A DNA stretch of 64,000 nt from Bacteroides sp. ET71 (GCF_023336905.1 NZ_JAMBLS010000017.1:1-64000), one strand, 5' to 3'. Shown: positions 9,215 through 18,789, numbered from the stretch's first letter. Notes: generated by a model not told the origin, from the sequence alone. A program made the numbers and translations.

Positions 9215-10402
9215 ATGGGGTTATTACAAGACAAATTTGCAAAATACGATGTGCCACAACAATTTATGGCTAAAGGCGTATATCCTTATTTCCGTACGAT
9301 AGATAGCCATCAGGACACGGAAGTAATTATGGATGGCAGGAGAGTATTAATGTTTGGCTCGAATGCTTACATGGGATTGACATATGATAAACGAATTATC
9401 GAAGCTGCTAAAGCCGCAACAGACAAATATGGGACGGGGTGTGCTGGATCTCGTTTATTAAACGGAACGCTTGATATACATGTAGAATTAGAAAAGGAAC
9501 TAGCTGAATTTGTTGGCAAGGATGAAGCTCTTTGTTTCTCCACTGGATTTACGGTGAATGAAGGAGTTATCCCGCAATTAGTAAGCCGTGGCGATTATAT
9601 TATTTGTGATGACCGTGATCATGCATCTATTGTTGATGGAAGACGTCTTTCTTTTGCTACACAGTTGAAATATAAACACAATGATATGGGCGCTTTGGAG
9701 AAAGAACTCCAAAAATGTGACCCAGATGCTGTGAAATTAATTATTGTAGATGGTGTCTTTTCTATGGAAGGTGATTTGGCAAATTTACCTGAAATAGTTC
9801 GCTTAAAGAAAAAATATAATGCTAGCATTTATGTAGATGAAGCCCATGGCATAGGTGTCTTTGGCAAAGAAGGTCGTGGAGTCTGTGATTATTTTGGCGT
9901 GACAGATGATGTGGATCTCATCATGGGAACTTTTAGTAAATCTTTGGCATCTATTGGAGGCTTTGTTGCGGGTGATAAAGAAGTCATAAATTGGCTACGT
10001 CACAATGCTCGTTCTTATATATTTCAAGCAAGTAATACACCTGCTGCTACAGCCGCTGCGCGTGAGGCTTTACGCATCATTCGAACAGAACCTGAACGAA
10101 ATCAACGTTTGTGGGAAATAACAAATTATGCATTAAAACGTTTTCGTGAAGCAGGTTTTGAAATCGGTGATACTCAGTCTCCTATTATCCCCCTATACGT
10201 ACGTGATACAGATAAAACATTTATGGTGACAAAATTGGCTTTTGATGAAGGAATTTTCATTAATCCTGTTATTCCTCCTGCATGTGCACCTCAAGATACT
10301 TTAGTACGTGTTGCGTTGATGGCTACTCATACAAAAGAACAAGTAGATTATGCAGTCGAGAAGCTAACTAAATGTTTTAAAGTATTGGATATTATCCACT
10401 AA
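9215..10402 (+). CDS. spt: Serine palmitoyltransferase (alpha-oxoamine synthase family)
   Basis: PLP enzyme of 395 residues that condenses serine with an acyl-CoA, the first step of sphingolipid synthesis. Seen: FGSNAYMGLT substrate loop, GTGCAGSRLLNGT glycine-rich segment, DEAHG (Asp208, His211) and the PLP Lys242 in GTFSKSLASIGG. The family also includes 2-amino-3-ketobutyrate CoA ligase and AONS; the whole-length resemblance to the Bacteroides SPT (start MGLLQDKFAKYD, end region IPPACAPQDTLVRVALMATHT) makes SPT the best call, from memory of that protein. Followed by a strong terminator. Confidence 0.88.
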   Translation: MGLLQDKFAKYDVPQQFMAKGVYPYFRTIDSHQDTEVIMDGRRVLMFGSNAYMGLTYDKRIIEAAKAATDKYGTGCAGSRLLNGTLDIHVELEKELAEFVGKDEALCFSTGFTVNEGVIPQLVSRGDYIICDDRDHASIVDGRRLSFATQLKYKHNDMGALEKELQKCDPDAVKLIIVDGVFSMEGDLANLPEIVRLKKKYNASIYVDEAHGIGVFGKEGRGVCDYFGVTDDVDLIMGTFSKSLASIGGFVAGDKEVINWLRHNARSYIFQASNTPAATAAAREALRIIRTEPERNQRLWEITNYALKRFREAGFEIGDTQSPIIPLYVRDTDKTFMVTKLAFDEGIFINPVIPPACAPQDTLVRVALMATHTKEQVDYAVEKLTKCFKVLDIIH

Positions 10403-10422
10403 ATATTTTATCCTTAAAGGGA

Positions 10423-10460
10423 GGGCTCGCATTTCTGTTATAGAAATGCGGGCTTTTTAT
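10423..10460 (+). terminator. Rho-independent terminator of spt
   Basis: Stem GGGCTCGCATTTCT / AGAAATGCGGGCT with a short loop followed by TTTTTAT, 20 bases after the spt stop. Confidence 0.85.
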
Positions 10461-10516
10461 TTAATACAACTTATCCCTAACCTATTTTGTCCGGGTTTTC
10501 TGTGTAACCTGATGTC

Positions 10517-10660
10517 ATGAAGTACAGTAGTTCGGTATGCGAAGTACAGTAGTTCGGTATATGAAGTACAGTAATTCGGTATATGAAGTACAGTAATTCG
10601 GTATATGAAGTACAGTAGTTAAGTATGCGAAGTACGGTAGTTCAATATGCGAAGTATAGT
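10517..10660. repeat. Array B: 6.5 x 22-bp tandem repeat
   Basis: Six exact-period 22-bp units (10517, 10539, 10561, 10583, 10605, 10627) and a half unit at 10649. Each contains the quasi-palindrome GAAGTACAGTAGTTC or GAAGTACAGTAATTC, then CGGTAT plus AT or GC. It occupies the 476-base gap between the spt terminator and the tRNA-Pro terminator. The remaining part, 10661-10830, has one small hairpin (CCCTTCTTTAAGAAGGG near 10674) and no gene. Confidence 0.95.
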
Positions 10661-10830
10661 ATATTAACCATCCCCTTCTTTAAGAAGGGCACTCTTTTTG
10701 CTCAATAAAAAGAATCCTTGGCTTTTTAATTAAAGCAATATTTGAGGGAAACAACAGGACAGAAATATTTTAAAGGGGAAAATCAGACAATCATCTTCCT
10801 GTTTTTTTAACAATCTTATCTTGGAAATAA

Positions 10831-10873
10831 AAAATCAGGTCATCCCAAAATTGTTTTGGAATGACCTGATTTT
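10831..10873 (-). terminator. Terminator of tRNA-Pro
   Basis: Long hairpin: AAAATCAGGTCAT (10831-10843) pairs with ATGACCTGATTTT (10861-10873), with inner CCAAAA/TTTTGG pairing. On the minus strand it is followed by a T-rich run (TTTTTATTTCC) directly downstream of the tRNA. Confidence 0.85.
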
Positions 10874-10878
10874 CATTG

Positions 10879-10953
10879 TCGGGGTGACAGGATTCGAACC
10901 TGCGACACCCTGCTCCCAAAGCAGGTGCGCTAACCGGACTGCGCTACACCCCG
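10879..10953 (-). tRNA. tRNA-Pro(TGG)
   Basis: Minus strand folds as a full cloverleaf: acceptor CGGGGTG/CACCCCG, D-arm GCGC..GCGC, anticodon arm CCTGC-TTTGGGA-GCAGG with anticodon TGG, T-arm GCAGG-TTCGAAT-CCTGT, discriminator A. The CCA end is not encoded. It has its own promoter at 10968-10999 and terminator. Confidence 0.97.
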
Positions 10954-10967
10954 CGTTAAATCGGCTG

Positions 10968-10999
10968 CAAAGATAAAAATTTTGTTTGGTTTCGACAAA
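10968..10999 (-). promoter_or_regulatory. Promoter of tRNA-Pro
   Basis: Minus strand: TTTG at 10999-10996, 20 bases, then TATCTTTG at 10975-10968, 15 bases before the tRNA 5' end. A complete -33/-7 match. Confidence 0.75.
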
Positions 11000-11029
11000 T
11001 TTCTTCTCTTTTTTATTGTATGAACTGAC

Positions 11030-11740
11030 TCAATCCATATATAAATAGAAATCGTGAGTCAAAGCAACATATTCATCTGAATATTTCCCTTCTCCATCCT
11101 TTATGTATAGTTCATTTACTTCGCATTTGGTCTGCTGAGTTTTGAACTCAAACAATATTCGACGACATGTTTTTAAGGGACTGGTATAAACATTAGTTCT
11201 TCGGGAAAGATAAAAATCATATTCCCATGCCGTATTTAAGACTAATCTCTCCAGTTCGGATGGAATGATGATAGAAATAGCCCCCTGCGGGTTCAATAAT
11301 GATTTAGAATGTTGAAATAATAAATTATAGTTAAGCTCCTCTACATGACGTGCCAGTCGCCGTTTGATATCTAAAGAACGTAAGGCATCGATAAAGTAAG
11401 GAGGATTTGACACAATGGCATCAAATTTCTCAATATCATCATAGTACCGGAAATTTTTACATATGATTTGGATTCTATTTCTCCAAGGAGAAGCCTCAAC
11501 ATTCTCCAAAGCCTGATTCGCCGTTTCTTTATCAATCTCAATAGCTACAAGTTTTGTATTCTTATTTCGTTGAGCTATTTGTAACGATATTAACCCACTG
11601 CCTGTTCCTACATCCAAAATTCGTTGAACATTTTCTACATTTACCCACGCACCTAATAAAACCCCGTCTGTTCCAACTTTCATTCCACAACGATCATGAA
11701 AGATTGTAAATTGTTTAAACTTAAAGAAGTCGTTTGACAT
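11030..11740 (-). CDS. trmN6: tRNA1(Val) (adenine(37)-N6)-methyltransferase
   Basis: SAM-dependent N6-adenine methyltransferase of 236 residues. SAM-binding motif LDVGTGSGLISLQIAQ (about residues 41-56), acidic end of strand 2 VAIEID, and the catalytic NPPY in VSNPPYFIDAL. The N-terminal FKFKQFTIFHDRCGMKVGTDGVLLG stretch is characteristic of the YfiC/TrmN6 group. It is divergent from lon, with a -7 element at 11763-11770. Confidence 0.93.
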   Translation of the reverse strand: MSNDFFKFKQFTIFHDRCGMKVGTDGVLLGAWVNVENVQRILDVGTGSGLISLQIAQRNKNTKLVAIEIDKETANQALENVEASPWRNRIQIICKNFRYYDDIEKFDAIVSNPPYFIDALRSLDIKRRLARHVEELNYNLLFQHSKSLLNPQGAISIIIPSELERLVLNTAWEYDFYLSRRTNVYTSPLKTCRRILFEFKTQQTKCEVNELYIKDGEGKYSDEYVALTHDFYLYMD

Positions 11741-11762
11741 ATGCTCTGTTTTTAAATTGCTT

Positions 11763-11770
11763 CAAAAATA
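11763..11770 (-). promoter_or_regulatory. -7 promoter element for trmN6
   Basis: Minus-strand TATTTTTG, 23 bases before the trmN6 ATG. Confidence 0.55.
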
Positions 11771-11855
11771 CACAATATCGATTGAATAACTTCAAAAGTG
11801 GCATTGTTTTTGTGTTTTTAAATAAAGCGAGGAGCTTATTATAAATTAAATAGTT

Positions 11856-11863
11856 TAACTTTG
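11856..11863 (+). promoter_or_regulatory. -7 promoter element for the lon operon
   Basis: TAACTTTG, 48 bases before the ATG at 11911. A TTG start at 11878 is open in frame but would leave almost no leader, so 11911 is preferred. Confidence 0.58.
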
Positions 11864-11910
11864 CAGACACTTTTTATTTGTCTGTTATAACTGGCATAAT
11901 TAAAAACAAA

Positions 11911-14391
11911 ATGAAAAAAAGAAATTACCTATTCAATAGCGAAAATAAAGGCAGTGGAAATTCATTTTCTGTGATTGCAGACTTTGATGGGAATGAAGAG
12001 CAACTGATGGATATTAAAGTGGAGGATATTTTGCCCATATTGCCGCTACGAAATATGGTACTGTTCCCAGGTGTATTTATGCCTGTTTCGTTGGGAAGAG
12101 TATCTTCACTAAAATTAGTGCGTGATGCTGAAAAGAAAAACTCATATATTGCTGTTGTATGTCAAAAAATATCTGAAACTGAAAATCCTCAGTTCGAGGA
12201 TTTACATCATATAGGAACTGTAGCTAAGATTGTCCGTACTCTTGAGATGCCAGATCAGACAACAACTGTTATCCTTCAAGGGTCTAAACGAATGGAACTA
12301 AAGCAGATTACAAATACGGACCCCTATTTAAAAGGTAGTATTACGTTATTAGATGAAGTACTTCCTGATAAAACTGATCGTGAATTTCAGGCTTTGGTAG
12401 AGGCGTGTAAAGATTTAACGGTGAAATATATTAAAACATCAGAAATGTTTCCACAAGAATCTTCGTTTGCTATTCGGAATATTAGCAATCCAATGTTTCT
12501 GGTGGATTTTATATGTACAAATTTACCATTAAAGAAAGATGAAAAAATAGAGCTACTACAAATCAATTCTTTACGCGAACGAACTTATCGTTTATTAGAA
12601 ATTCTGAATAAGGAAGTTCAATTAGCAGAGATTAAAGAATCTATTCAAATGCGTGCTCGTGAAGATATAGATCAGCAGCAACGTGAATATTTTTTGCAGC
12701 AACAAATTAAGACTATTCAAGATGAATTGGGCGGTGCTTCTCAAGAACAGGAAATAGAAGAAATGCGCGCTAAGGCTGAAACTGTAAAATGGAGTGAAGA
12801 AGTTAAGAAAGTGTTTCTGAAAGAAGTAGATAAACTTGAACGTACTCATTCACAATCGCCTGACTATAGTGTACAATTAAACTACCTTCAAACTATGCTA
12901 AGTTTGCCATGGGGAATTTACACTACAGATAATTTAAATTTGAAAAATGCGGAAAAAATCCTGAATAAAGATCATTATGGATTAGAAAAAGTCAAAGAAC
13001 GAATATTAGAGCATCTTTCTGTATTAAAACTAAAAGGAGATATGAAATCTCCAATTATCTGTTTATACGGACCTCCAGGAGTCGGAAAAACTTCTTTAGG
13101 CCGTTCTATTGCTGCAGCTTTAAAGAGAAAATACATCCGTATGTCTTTAGGAGGGGTACATGATGAAGCCGAAATACGGGGACACCGTAAAACTTATATA
13201 GGTGCTATGCCTGGCCGAATTATTAAAAGTTTGATTAAGGCTGGTTCATCTAATCCGGTTTTTATTTTAGATGAAATAGATAAGGTTACTTCTGATCGGC
13301 AAGGCGATCCTTCTTCAGCTTTATTGGAAGTCTTAGATCCTGAACAAAATACTACATTCCATGACAACTTTTTGGATGTTGATTATGATTTATCCAAAGT
13401 TATGTTTATTGCCACAGCCAATAATTTGAATTCTATTCCTGGTCCATTGTTAGATCGTATGGAATTAATAGAGGTTAGTGGATACATAACAGAAGAAAAA
13501 ATAGAGATTGCACGTCGCCATCTGGTACCCAAAGAGCTAGAGGCTAATGGCATGAAAAAAAATGCGATCAAATTTCCTAAAGCAACTTTAGAGGCTATAA
13601 TTGAAAATTATACTCGAGAAAGTGGTGTGCGTGAGCTGGAAAAGAAAATAGGAAAAATTTTGCGTAAGTTGGCGCGACAATATGCAACAGAAGGATCTTT
13701 TGAAAAGACAGAAATTAAACCAGAAGATTTATATGGTTTTCTGGGAGCTCCAGAATATACTCGAGATAAATATCAAGGGAATGAATATGCTGGTGTTGTA
13801 ACTGGACTTGCATGGACTGCTGTAGGAGGAGAAATCCTGTTTGTTGAAACAAGCCTTAGTAGAGGGAAGGGAGGCCGTTTGACCTTGACAGGCAATTTAG
13901 GAGATGTAATGAAGGAATCTGCAATGTTAGCATTAGAGTACCTTAAAGCTCATGCTTCTTTATTAAATATTGATGATGAAATATTTGATAATTGGAATAT
14001 CCATATTCATGTACCTGAAGGGGCAATTCCTAAAGACGGACCTTCTGCAGGCATTACTATGGTAACGTCCTTAGCATCTGCTTTAACCCAACGTAAAGTT
14101 AAAGCTAATTTAGCAATGACAGGAGAAATTACATTACGTGGCAAAGTTCTTCCGGTCGGTGGAATTAAAGAAAAAATTCTAGCAGCTAAGCGAGCTGGGA
14201 TCAAGGAAATTATTTTGTGTGAAGAAAATAGAAAAAACATCGAAGAGATTCCAGAAATCTATCTGAAAGGGTTGACTTTTTATTATGTAAGAGATATCAA
14301 AGAAGTGTTATCAATAGCTTTAACAAATGAAAAAGTGGTGGATGCTATTGATTTTAAAGTAAAAAAAGAAAAAGGCGAAAATAAAGGATGA
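11911..14391 (+). CDS. lon: ATP-dependent protease La (Lon)
   Basis: Cytosolic AAA+ serine protease degrading misfolded and regulatory proteins. N-terminal substrate-binding domain begins at [20 protein letters not shown]; a coiled coil ([19 protein letters not shown]) follows; Walker A GPPGVGKT lies near residue 387 and Walker B FILDEIDK after it; the C-terminal protease domain has catalytic Ser in [11 protein letters not shown] (about 711) and Lys in [15 protein letters not shown] (about 753). 826 residues. First gene of a run with tgt and an LptF/G permease, each joined by an ATGA overlap. Confidence 0.97.
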   Translation: MKKRNYLFNSENKGSGNSFSVIADFDGNEEQLMDIKVEDILPILPLRNMVLFPGVFMPVSLGRVSSLKLVRDAEKKNSYIAVVCQKISETENPQFEDLHHIGTVAKIVRTLEMPDQTTTVILQGSKRMELKQITNTDPYLKGSITLLDEVLPDKTDREFQALVEACKDLTVKYIKTSEMFPQESSFAIRNISNPMFLVDFICTNLPLKKDEKIELLQINSLRERTYRLLEILNKEVQLAEIKESIQMRAREDIDQQQREYFLQQQIKTIQDELGGASQEQEIEEMRAKAETVKWSEEVKKVFLKEVDKLERTHSQSPDYSVQLNYLQTMLSLPWGIYTTDNLNLKNAEKILNKDHYGLEKVKERILEHLSVLKLKGDMKSPIICLYGPPGVGKTSLGRSIAAALKRKYIRMSLGGVHDEAEIRGHRKTYIGAMPGRIIKSLIKAGSSNPVFILDEIDKVTSDRQGDPSSALLEVLDPEQNTTFHDNFLDVDYDLSKVMFIATANNLNSIPGPLLDRMELIEVSGYITEEKIEIARRHLVPKELEANGMKKNAIKFPKATLEAIIENYTRESGVRELEKKIGKILRKLARQYATEGSFEKTEIKPEDLYGFLGAPEYTRDKYQGNEYAGVVTGLAWTAVGGEILFVETSLSRGKGGRLTLTGNLGDVMKESAMLALEYLKAHASLLNIDDEIFDNWNIHIHVPEGAIPKDGPSAGITMVTSLASALTQRKVKANLAMTGEITLRGKVLPVGGIKEKILAAKRAGIKEIILCEENRKNIEEIPEIYLKGLTFYYVRDIKEVLSIALTNEKVVDAIDFKVKKEKGENKG

Positions 14392-15518
14392 TATTCAAAT
14401 TACAATATATAGACAATAAGACAAATGCACGAGCTGGGCTAATCACCACAGATCATGGAACAATAAAGACTCCTATTTTTATGCCGGTAGGAACAGTTGG
14501 CACTGTAAAGGGAGTTCATTTGTCAGAATTGAAACAAGATATAAAAGCGCAAATTATTTTAGGAAATACTTACCATTTATATTTGCGTCCAGGCTTGGAT
14601 ATCATTGAAAAAGCAGGAGGTTTACATCGTTTTAATGGTTTTGACCGTCCAATATTAACAGATAGTGGAGGTTTTCAGGTTTTTTCATTAGCTGGTATAC
14701 GTAAATTGTACGAAGAAGGAGCTGAATTTCGTTCACATATAGATGGTAGTAAACACTTTTTCACCCCTGAAAAGGTTATGGACATTGAACGTACAATTGG
14801 TGCAGATATTATGATGGCTTTTGATGAATGTCCTCCAGGTAATTCTAACTATGAATATGCGAAGCAGTCATTAGGGTTAACTCACCGTTGGTTAGATCGT
14901 TGTATTCAGCGCTTTAATGAAACAGAGCCTAAGTATGGGTATAAACAATCTCTCTTTCCCATTGTGCAAGGATGCGTTTTTCGTGATTTACGTACTCAAT
15001 CCGCAGAATTTGTTGCTTCTAAGAATGCAGATGGAAATGCAATTGGAGGGTTAGCAGTAGGAGAGCCAGTAGAAAAGATGTATGAAATGATAGAACTGGT
15101 CAATGGTATTCTTCCTAAAGACAAGCCTCGATATCTAATGGGAGTCGGTACACCTGTTAATATATTGGAAGGTATAGAACGTGGTGTGGATATGTTTGAT
15201 TGTGTAATGCCTACTCGAAACGGGCGCAACGGGATGCTGTTTACCAAAGATGGCATACTGAATATGCGTAATAAGAAATGGGAAGCAGACTTTTCTCCTA
15301 TCGAAGCAAATGGTGCGTCATATGTGGATACTTTATATTCTAAGGCATATTTGCGACATTTGTTTCATGCTCAGGAAATGTTAGCTATGCAAATAGCCTC
15401 TGTGCATAATTTAGCTTTTTATCTTTGGTTAGTAAACGAAGCTCGACAGCATATTATTGCCGGTGACTTTGCGACGTGGAAAGCAGTTATGGTAAAACGT
15501 ATATCTACAAGATTATGA
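14388..15518 (+). CDS. tgt: tRNA-guanine transglycosylase (queuine tRNA-ribosyltransferase)
   Basis: Exchanges G34 for the queuosine precursor in GUN tRNAs. 376 residues with LTDSGGFQVFSL (Asp92), GGLAVGEP and the nucleophile region VDMFDCVMPTRNGRNG (Asp about 270). Odd: the zinc loop. In the usual bacterial enzyme three Cys sit just before YSRAYLHHL; here the aligned stretch reads ANGASYVDTLYSKAYLRHL with no Cys, although the His of VHNL is kept. The ATG overlaps the lon stop by 4 bases. Confidence 0.95.
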   Translation: MIFKLQYIDNKTNARAGLITTDHGTIKTPIFMPVGTVGTVKGVHLSELKQDIKAQIILGNTYHLYLRPGLDIIEKAGGLHRFNGFDRPILTDSGGFQVFSLAGIRKLYEEGAEFRSHIDGSKHFFTPEKVMDIERTIGADIMMAFDECPPGNSNYEYAKQSLGLTHRWLDRCIQRFNETEPKYGYKQSLFPIVQGCVFRDLRTQSAEFVASKNADGNAIGGLAVGEPVEKMYEMIELVNGILPKDKPRYLMGVGTPVNILEGIERGVDMFDCVMPTRNGRNGMLFTKDGILNMRNKKWEADFSPIEANGASYVDTLYSKAYLRHLFHAQEMLAMQIASVHNLAFYLWLVNEARQHIIAGDFATWKAVMVKRISTRL

Positions 15519-16651
15519 CGCTATTAAAATTGCCTATATTGAGAAAAATGAAATGGCCTGAAGAAAAGCTTTTAAAGCGCTTAGATTGGTATATCATGAA
15601 GAAATTCTTGGGGACTTATGTCTTCGCCATTGCATTGATTATCTCTATTGCGGTAGTATTTGATTTTAATGAAAAGCAAGATCGCTTTATGTCGCATGAT
15701 GCACCTTGGAGTGCTATTATCTTTGACTATTATCTGAATTTTATACCTTATTTTGCCAACTTATTTAGCCCTCTTTTTGTATTCATTGCTGTCATTTTTT
15801 TTACTTCGAAGCTGGCAGAAAACTCTGAAATTATTGCCATGTTTTCCACTGGAATGAGTTTTAAGCGTATGCTACGACCATATATGTTATCTGCTGCTAT
15901 TATAGCTGTTGTGACATTTGGTTTAGGTGCTTATATTATTCCTAAAGGAAGCGTTACTCGTATCAACTTTGAAGACAAATATTATAAGTCGAGAAAAATG
16001 AATACGGCACGTAATATCCAATTAGAAGTAGATAGTGGAGTCATCGCATATATTGATCGTTTTGAAAATTACAGTAATACGGGGTATCGTTTTTCACTAG
16101 ATAAATTTAAAGGAAAGCAACTCGTTTCTCATTTGACAGCCAGAAGCATTACATATGATACTGCTGCCGTACATAAGTGGATTGTGAAGGATTATATGAT
16201 TCGTGAAATGGATGGAATGAAGGAAATAATTACTCAGGGAGCTCGAATTGATACCACTCTTTTTATGGAACCTGCTGATTTCCTGATTATGAAAAATCAG
16301 CAAGAAATGTTGACAAGTCCTCAATTGAGTGAATATATAGATAGACAAAAACAACGAGGCTTTGCTAATATTAAAGAATTCGAAATTGAATATCATAAAC
16401 GCATTGCCATGTCTTTTGCTTCATTCATACTAACACTGATTGGCGTCTCACTTTCTTCACGTAAAACTAAGGGGGGGATGGGACTGCATTTAGGTATAGG
16501 TCTGGCATTAAGTTTTTCATATATTTTATTTCAAACTATTGCTTCTACTTTTGCTGTGAATGGAAATATGCCTCCTGCTATTGCTGTTTGGATTCCAAAT
16601 ATTCTTTATTCTTTTATTGCTTTCTATCTATATCAAAAGGCACCTAAATAA
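15515..16651 (+). CDS. LptF/LptG family inner-membrane permease
   Basis: YjgP/YjgQ-type permease of 378 residues, part of the LptBFG machine that extracts lipopolysaccharide from the inner membrane. Three N-terminal membrane spans (FLGTYVFAIALIISIAVVFDF; FLFV-type segment LFSPLFVFIAVIFF; YMLSAAIIAVVTFGLGAYII), a periplasmic beta-jellyroll region about 130-290, and three C-terminal spans (SFASFILTLIGVSL and following). The ATG at 15515 overlaps the tgt stop as ATGA. LptF and LptG cannot be told apart from sequence alone here. Confidence 0.9.
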   Translation: MTLLKLPILRKMKWPEEKLLKRLDWYIMKKFLGTYVFAIALIISIAVVFDFNEKQDRFMSHDAPWSAIIFDYYLNFIPYFANLFSPLFVFIAVIFFTSKLAENSEIIAMFSTGMSFKRMLRPYMLSAAIIAVVTFGLGAYIIPKGSVTRINFEDKYYKSRKMNTARNIQLEVDSGVIAYIDRFENYSNTGYRFSLDKFKGKQLVSHLTARSITYDTAAVHKWIVKDYMIREMDGMKEIITQGARIDTTLFMEPADFLIMKNQQEMLTSPQLSEYIDRQKQRGFANIKEFEIEYHKRIAMSFASFILTLIGVSLSSRKTKGGMGLHLGIGLALSFSYILFQTIASTFAVNGNMPPAIAVWIPNILYSFIAFYLYQKAPK

Positions 16652-16658
16652 ATCGTTA

Positions 16659-18047
16659 ATGGATAACTACAAAAAAAATATTGGCCGACGTGAATTTCTC
16701 AGAATTGTGGGAATTGCTACAGCAGCTTCTTCTATAAATATACTGCAAGGATGTACGCCTGGACCGAAGAAAAAGCTAAAAACTGCTGTAGATGATGCAG
16801 ATTCTAGGCCTGCCAAAATGACATATCGAAACTTTTCTGATCAGGAGAAAGAAAGTGTTTCTATTTTAGGATATGGTTGTATGCGTTGGCCTACTACCCC
16901 ATCGCCAGACGGGAAAGGAGATTTGATAGATCAAGAAAAAGTAAATCAGTTAGTGGATTATGCCATGAAGCATGGGGTAAATTATTATGATACTTCTGTA
17001 TATGTTCAAGGATGGAGTGAAAAAGCGACTGGCATTGCTTTAAAACGGTATCCGAGGAAACGATTCAAGATTGCTACCAAATTATCCAATTTCTCCAATT
17101 ATACCCGTGAGAATTCTATTAAAATGTATAAGCAGTCTTTCGTTGATTTGCAGGTAGAATACATAGATTATTATCTGTTACATTCAATTGGTAACGGTGG
17201 AATACGTACTTTCAATGCCCGTTATATTGAGAATGGAATGTTAGATTATCTGATAAAAGAACGTGAAGCTGGACGTATTCGTCATTTGGGATTCTCTTTT
17301 CATGGAACAAAAGATGTATTCGACGAAGTACTTGCTATGCATGAGCAGGTGCATTGGGATTTCGTACAAATTCAATTGAACTATTTGGACTGGAACCATG
17401 CATCAGGTAATAATGTAAATGCTGATTATCTGTATGAAGAGTTACAGAAAAAGCATATTCCTGCTATTATTATGGAACCATTGTTAGGAGGGCGTTTATC
17501 TAAATTGCCTGACCATATTGTAGCGAGACTTAAACAAAGACAACCGGAAAATAGTGTAGCTTCATGGGCGTTTCGTTTTGCTGGTTCTCCAGCGAATGTA
17601 CTGACAGTCTTAAGTGGCATGACGTATATGGAACATTTACAAGATAATCTGCGTACATATTCTCCTTTGGTTCCTTTAACAGAAGATGAACGCCAGTTCC
17701 TTTTCGATACAGCAAATCTCATTACTCAGTATCCTACCATACCGTGTAATGATTGCAAATATTGCATGCCATGTCCCTATGGTATTGATATTCCTGCTAT
17801 ACTATTGCATTATAATAAATGCGTTAATGAAGGCAATCTTGCAAGAAGCATCCAGGATGAAAATTATCACCAGGCTCGTCGTGCTTTCCTTGTCGGATAT
17901 GACCGAAGTGTACCTCGTTTACGTCAAGCAGACCACTGCATTGGATGTAAACAGTGTAACCCGCATTGCCCACAGTCTATCGATATACCTCATCAAATGC
18001 AACGAATCAATGATTTTGTAGAAAATTTAAAGCAAGGAACATTATAG
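16659..18047 (+). CDS. Exported aldo/keto reductase with C-terminal 4Fe-4S ferredoxin domain
   Basis: 462 residues. The N-terminus has a twin-arginine motif GRREFLRI and a lipobox-like LQGC, so export by Tat with possible lipidation is predicted. The aldo/keto reductase barrel runs from about 50 to 360 (LGYGCMRWP, YDTSVYVQGWSE, FKIATKLSN, YYLLHSI). The C-terminal part carries two cysteine clusters, CNDCKYCMPCPYG and CIGCKQCNPHCPQSIDIP, of which the second looks like a full 4Fe-4S site. The ATG at 16659 lies 7 bases after the permease stop. Substrate unknown. Confidence 0.87.
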   Translation: MDNYKKNIGRREFLRIVGIATAASSINILQGCTPGPKKKLKTAVDDADSRPAKMTYRNFSDQEKESVSILGYGCMRWPTTPSPDGKGDLIDQEKVNQLVDYAMKHGVNYYDTSVYVQGWSEKATGIALKRYPRKRFKIATKLSNFSNYTRENSIKMYKQSFVDLQVEYIDYYLLHSIGNGGIRTFNARYIENGMLDYLIKEREAGRIRHLGFSFHGTKDVFDEVLAMHEQVHWDFVQIQLNYLDWNHASGNNVNADYLYEELQKKHIPAIIMEPLLGGRLSKLPDHIVARLKQRQPENSVASWAFRFAGSPANVLTVLSGMTYMEHLQDNLRTYSPLVPLTEDERQFLFDTANLITQYPTIPCNDCKYCMPCPYGIDIPAILLHYNKCVNEGNLARSIQDENYHQARRAFLVGYDRSVPRLRQADHCIGCKQCNPHCPQSIDIPHQMQRINDFVENLKQGTL

Positions 18048-18064
18048 AATCTTATTGGATTATT

Positions 18065-18487
18065 ATGGAAATACAAGGTATTATAGACCTGTTGCATCAA
18101 GGCGGGTATTCATGTGTAGTACAAAATGATACAGAAATCCGGACTTTCCATCGTCATGGTGTTATTGATTTATACGAGCTGTATCAATCTTCTCCAGATT
18201 TTTGTTGTGGCGCGTTCGTGGCAGATAAAGTCATAGGAAAAGGAGCTGCGGCCTTACTTGTGTTGGGAAAAATTTCGTATTTGTATGCGGATGTTATCAG
18301 TACTCCAGCTCTCACCCTGTTGCGCCAAGCCCATATTTCTACAAATTTTGGCATTGAAGTACCTTTTATTATCAATCGTAAGAAAGATGGACGCTGTCCT
18401 TTAGAAACTGCTTGCGACGGAATCAATGACCCAGAAACTATTTATCCCGTCATACAAGATTTTGTCTCTAAGAGGTTTGCACCCTGA
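18065..18487 (+). CDS. DUF1893 family protein
   Basis: 140 residues, whole length matching the DUF1893 family: VVQNDTEIRTFHRHGVIDLYEL, the glycine-rich ADKVIGKGAAALLVLG segment, and CPLETAC at the C-terminal side. The related fold is a cytidine-deaminase-like one and the conserved Cys could bind metal, but the function is not known. It follows the aldo/keto reductase at 17 bases and is probably the last gene of the lon run. Confidence 0.85.
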   Translation: MEIQGIIDLLHQGGYSCVVQNDTEIRTFHRHGVIDLYELYQSSPDFCCGAFVADKVIGKGAAALLVLGKISYLYADVISTPALTLLRQAHISTNFGIEVPFIINRKKDGRCPLETACDGINDPETIYPVIQDFVSKRFAP

Positions 18488-18574
18488 TAAGATGCCTATG
18501 AATATCTGCAAAAGCCCAAGCCTTGCTACGAACTTAATAACTCCACCAACTCTTTGTCAACACAAAGAAGCATA

Positions 18575-18616
18575 ATATACCATGGTTCAGGCTTTATATA
18601 CCATGATTCTATCATA
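18575..18616. repeat. Two 21-bp units sharing ATATACCATG (short array)
   Basis: ATATACCATG occurs at 18575 and again exactly 21 bases later at 18596, in the 302-base gap between the DUF1893 and DUF3332 genes. The second halves of the units have diverged. It could be a decayed member of the 21-23-bp array class. The rest of the gap holds only a small CTTTGTCAACACAAAG hairpin and the promoter. Confidence 0.45.
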
Positions 18617-18728
18617 TTTGCAATCATTACAAGAGAAAAGTAAAGTTTGTGTGCGAATATCCGCTTTAAATGTTGATTTGTACTATGAAAAACTTTTATG
18701 AAAATGGTAGTTTCCTTAAAAAAAGAAC

Positions 18729-18736
18729 TATATTTG
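18729..18736 (+). promoter_or_regulatory. -7 promoter element for the DUF3332 gene
   Basis: TATATTTG, 54 bases before the ATG. Confidence 0.58.
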
Positions 18737-18789
18737 CAACAAGGATTGTCTCCTATTTACAGATTTAACAAAATTAAAAAGAAACTGTT

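Noticed and set aside
10517-10660. CRISPR array
   Set aside because: Units are contiguous 22-mers with no unique spacers, and there are no cas genes. The same holds for arrays A, C, D, E, H and I.
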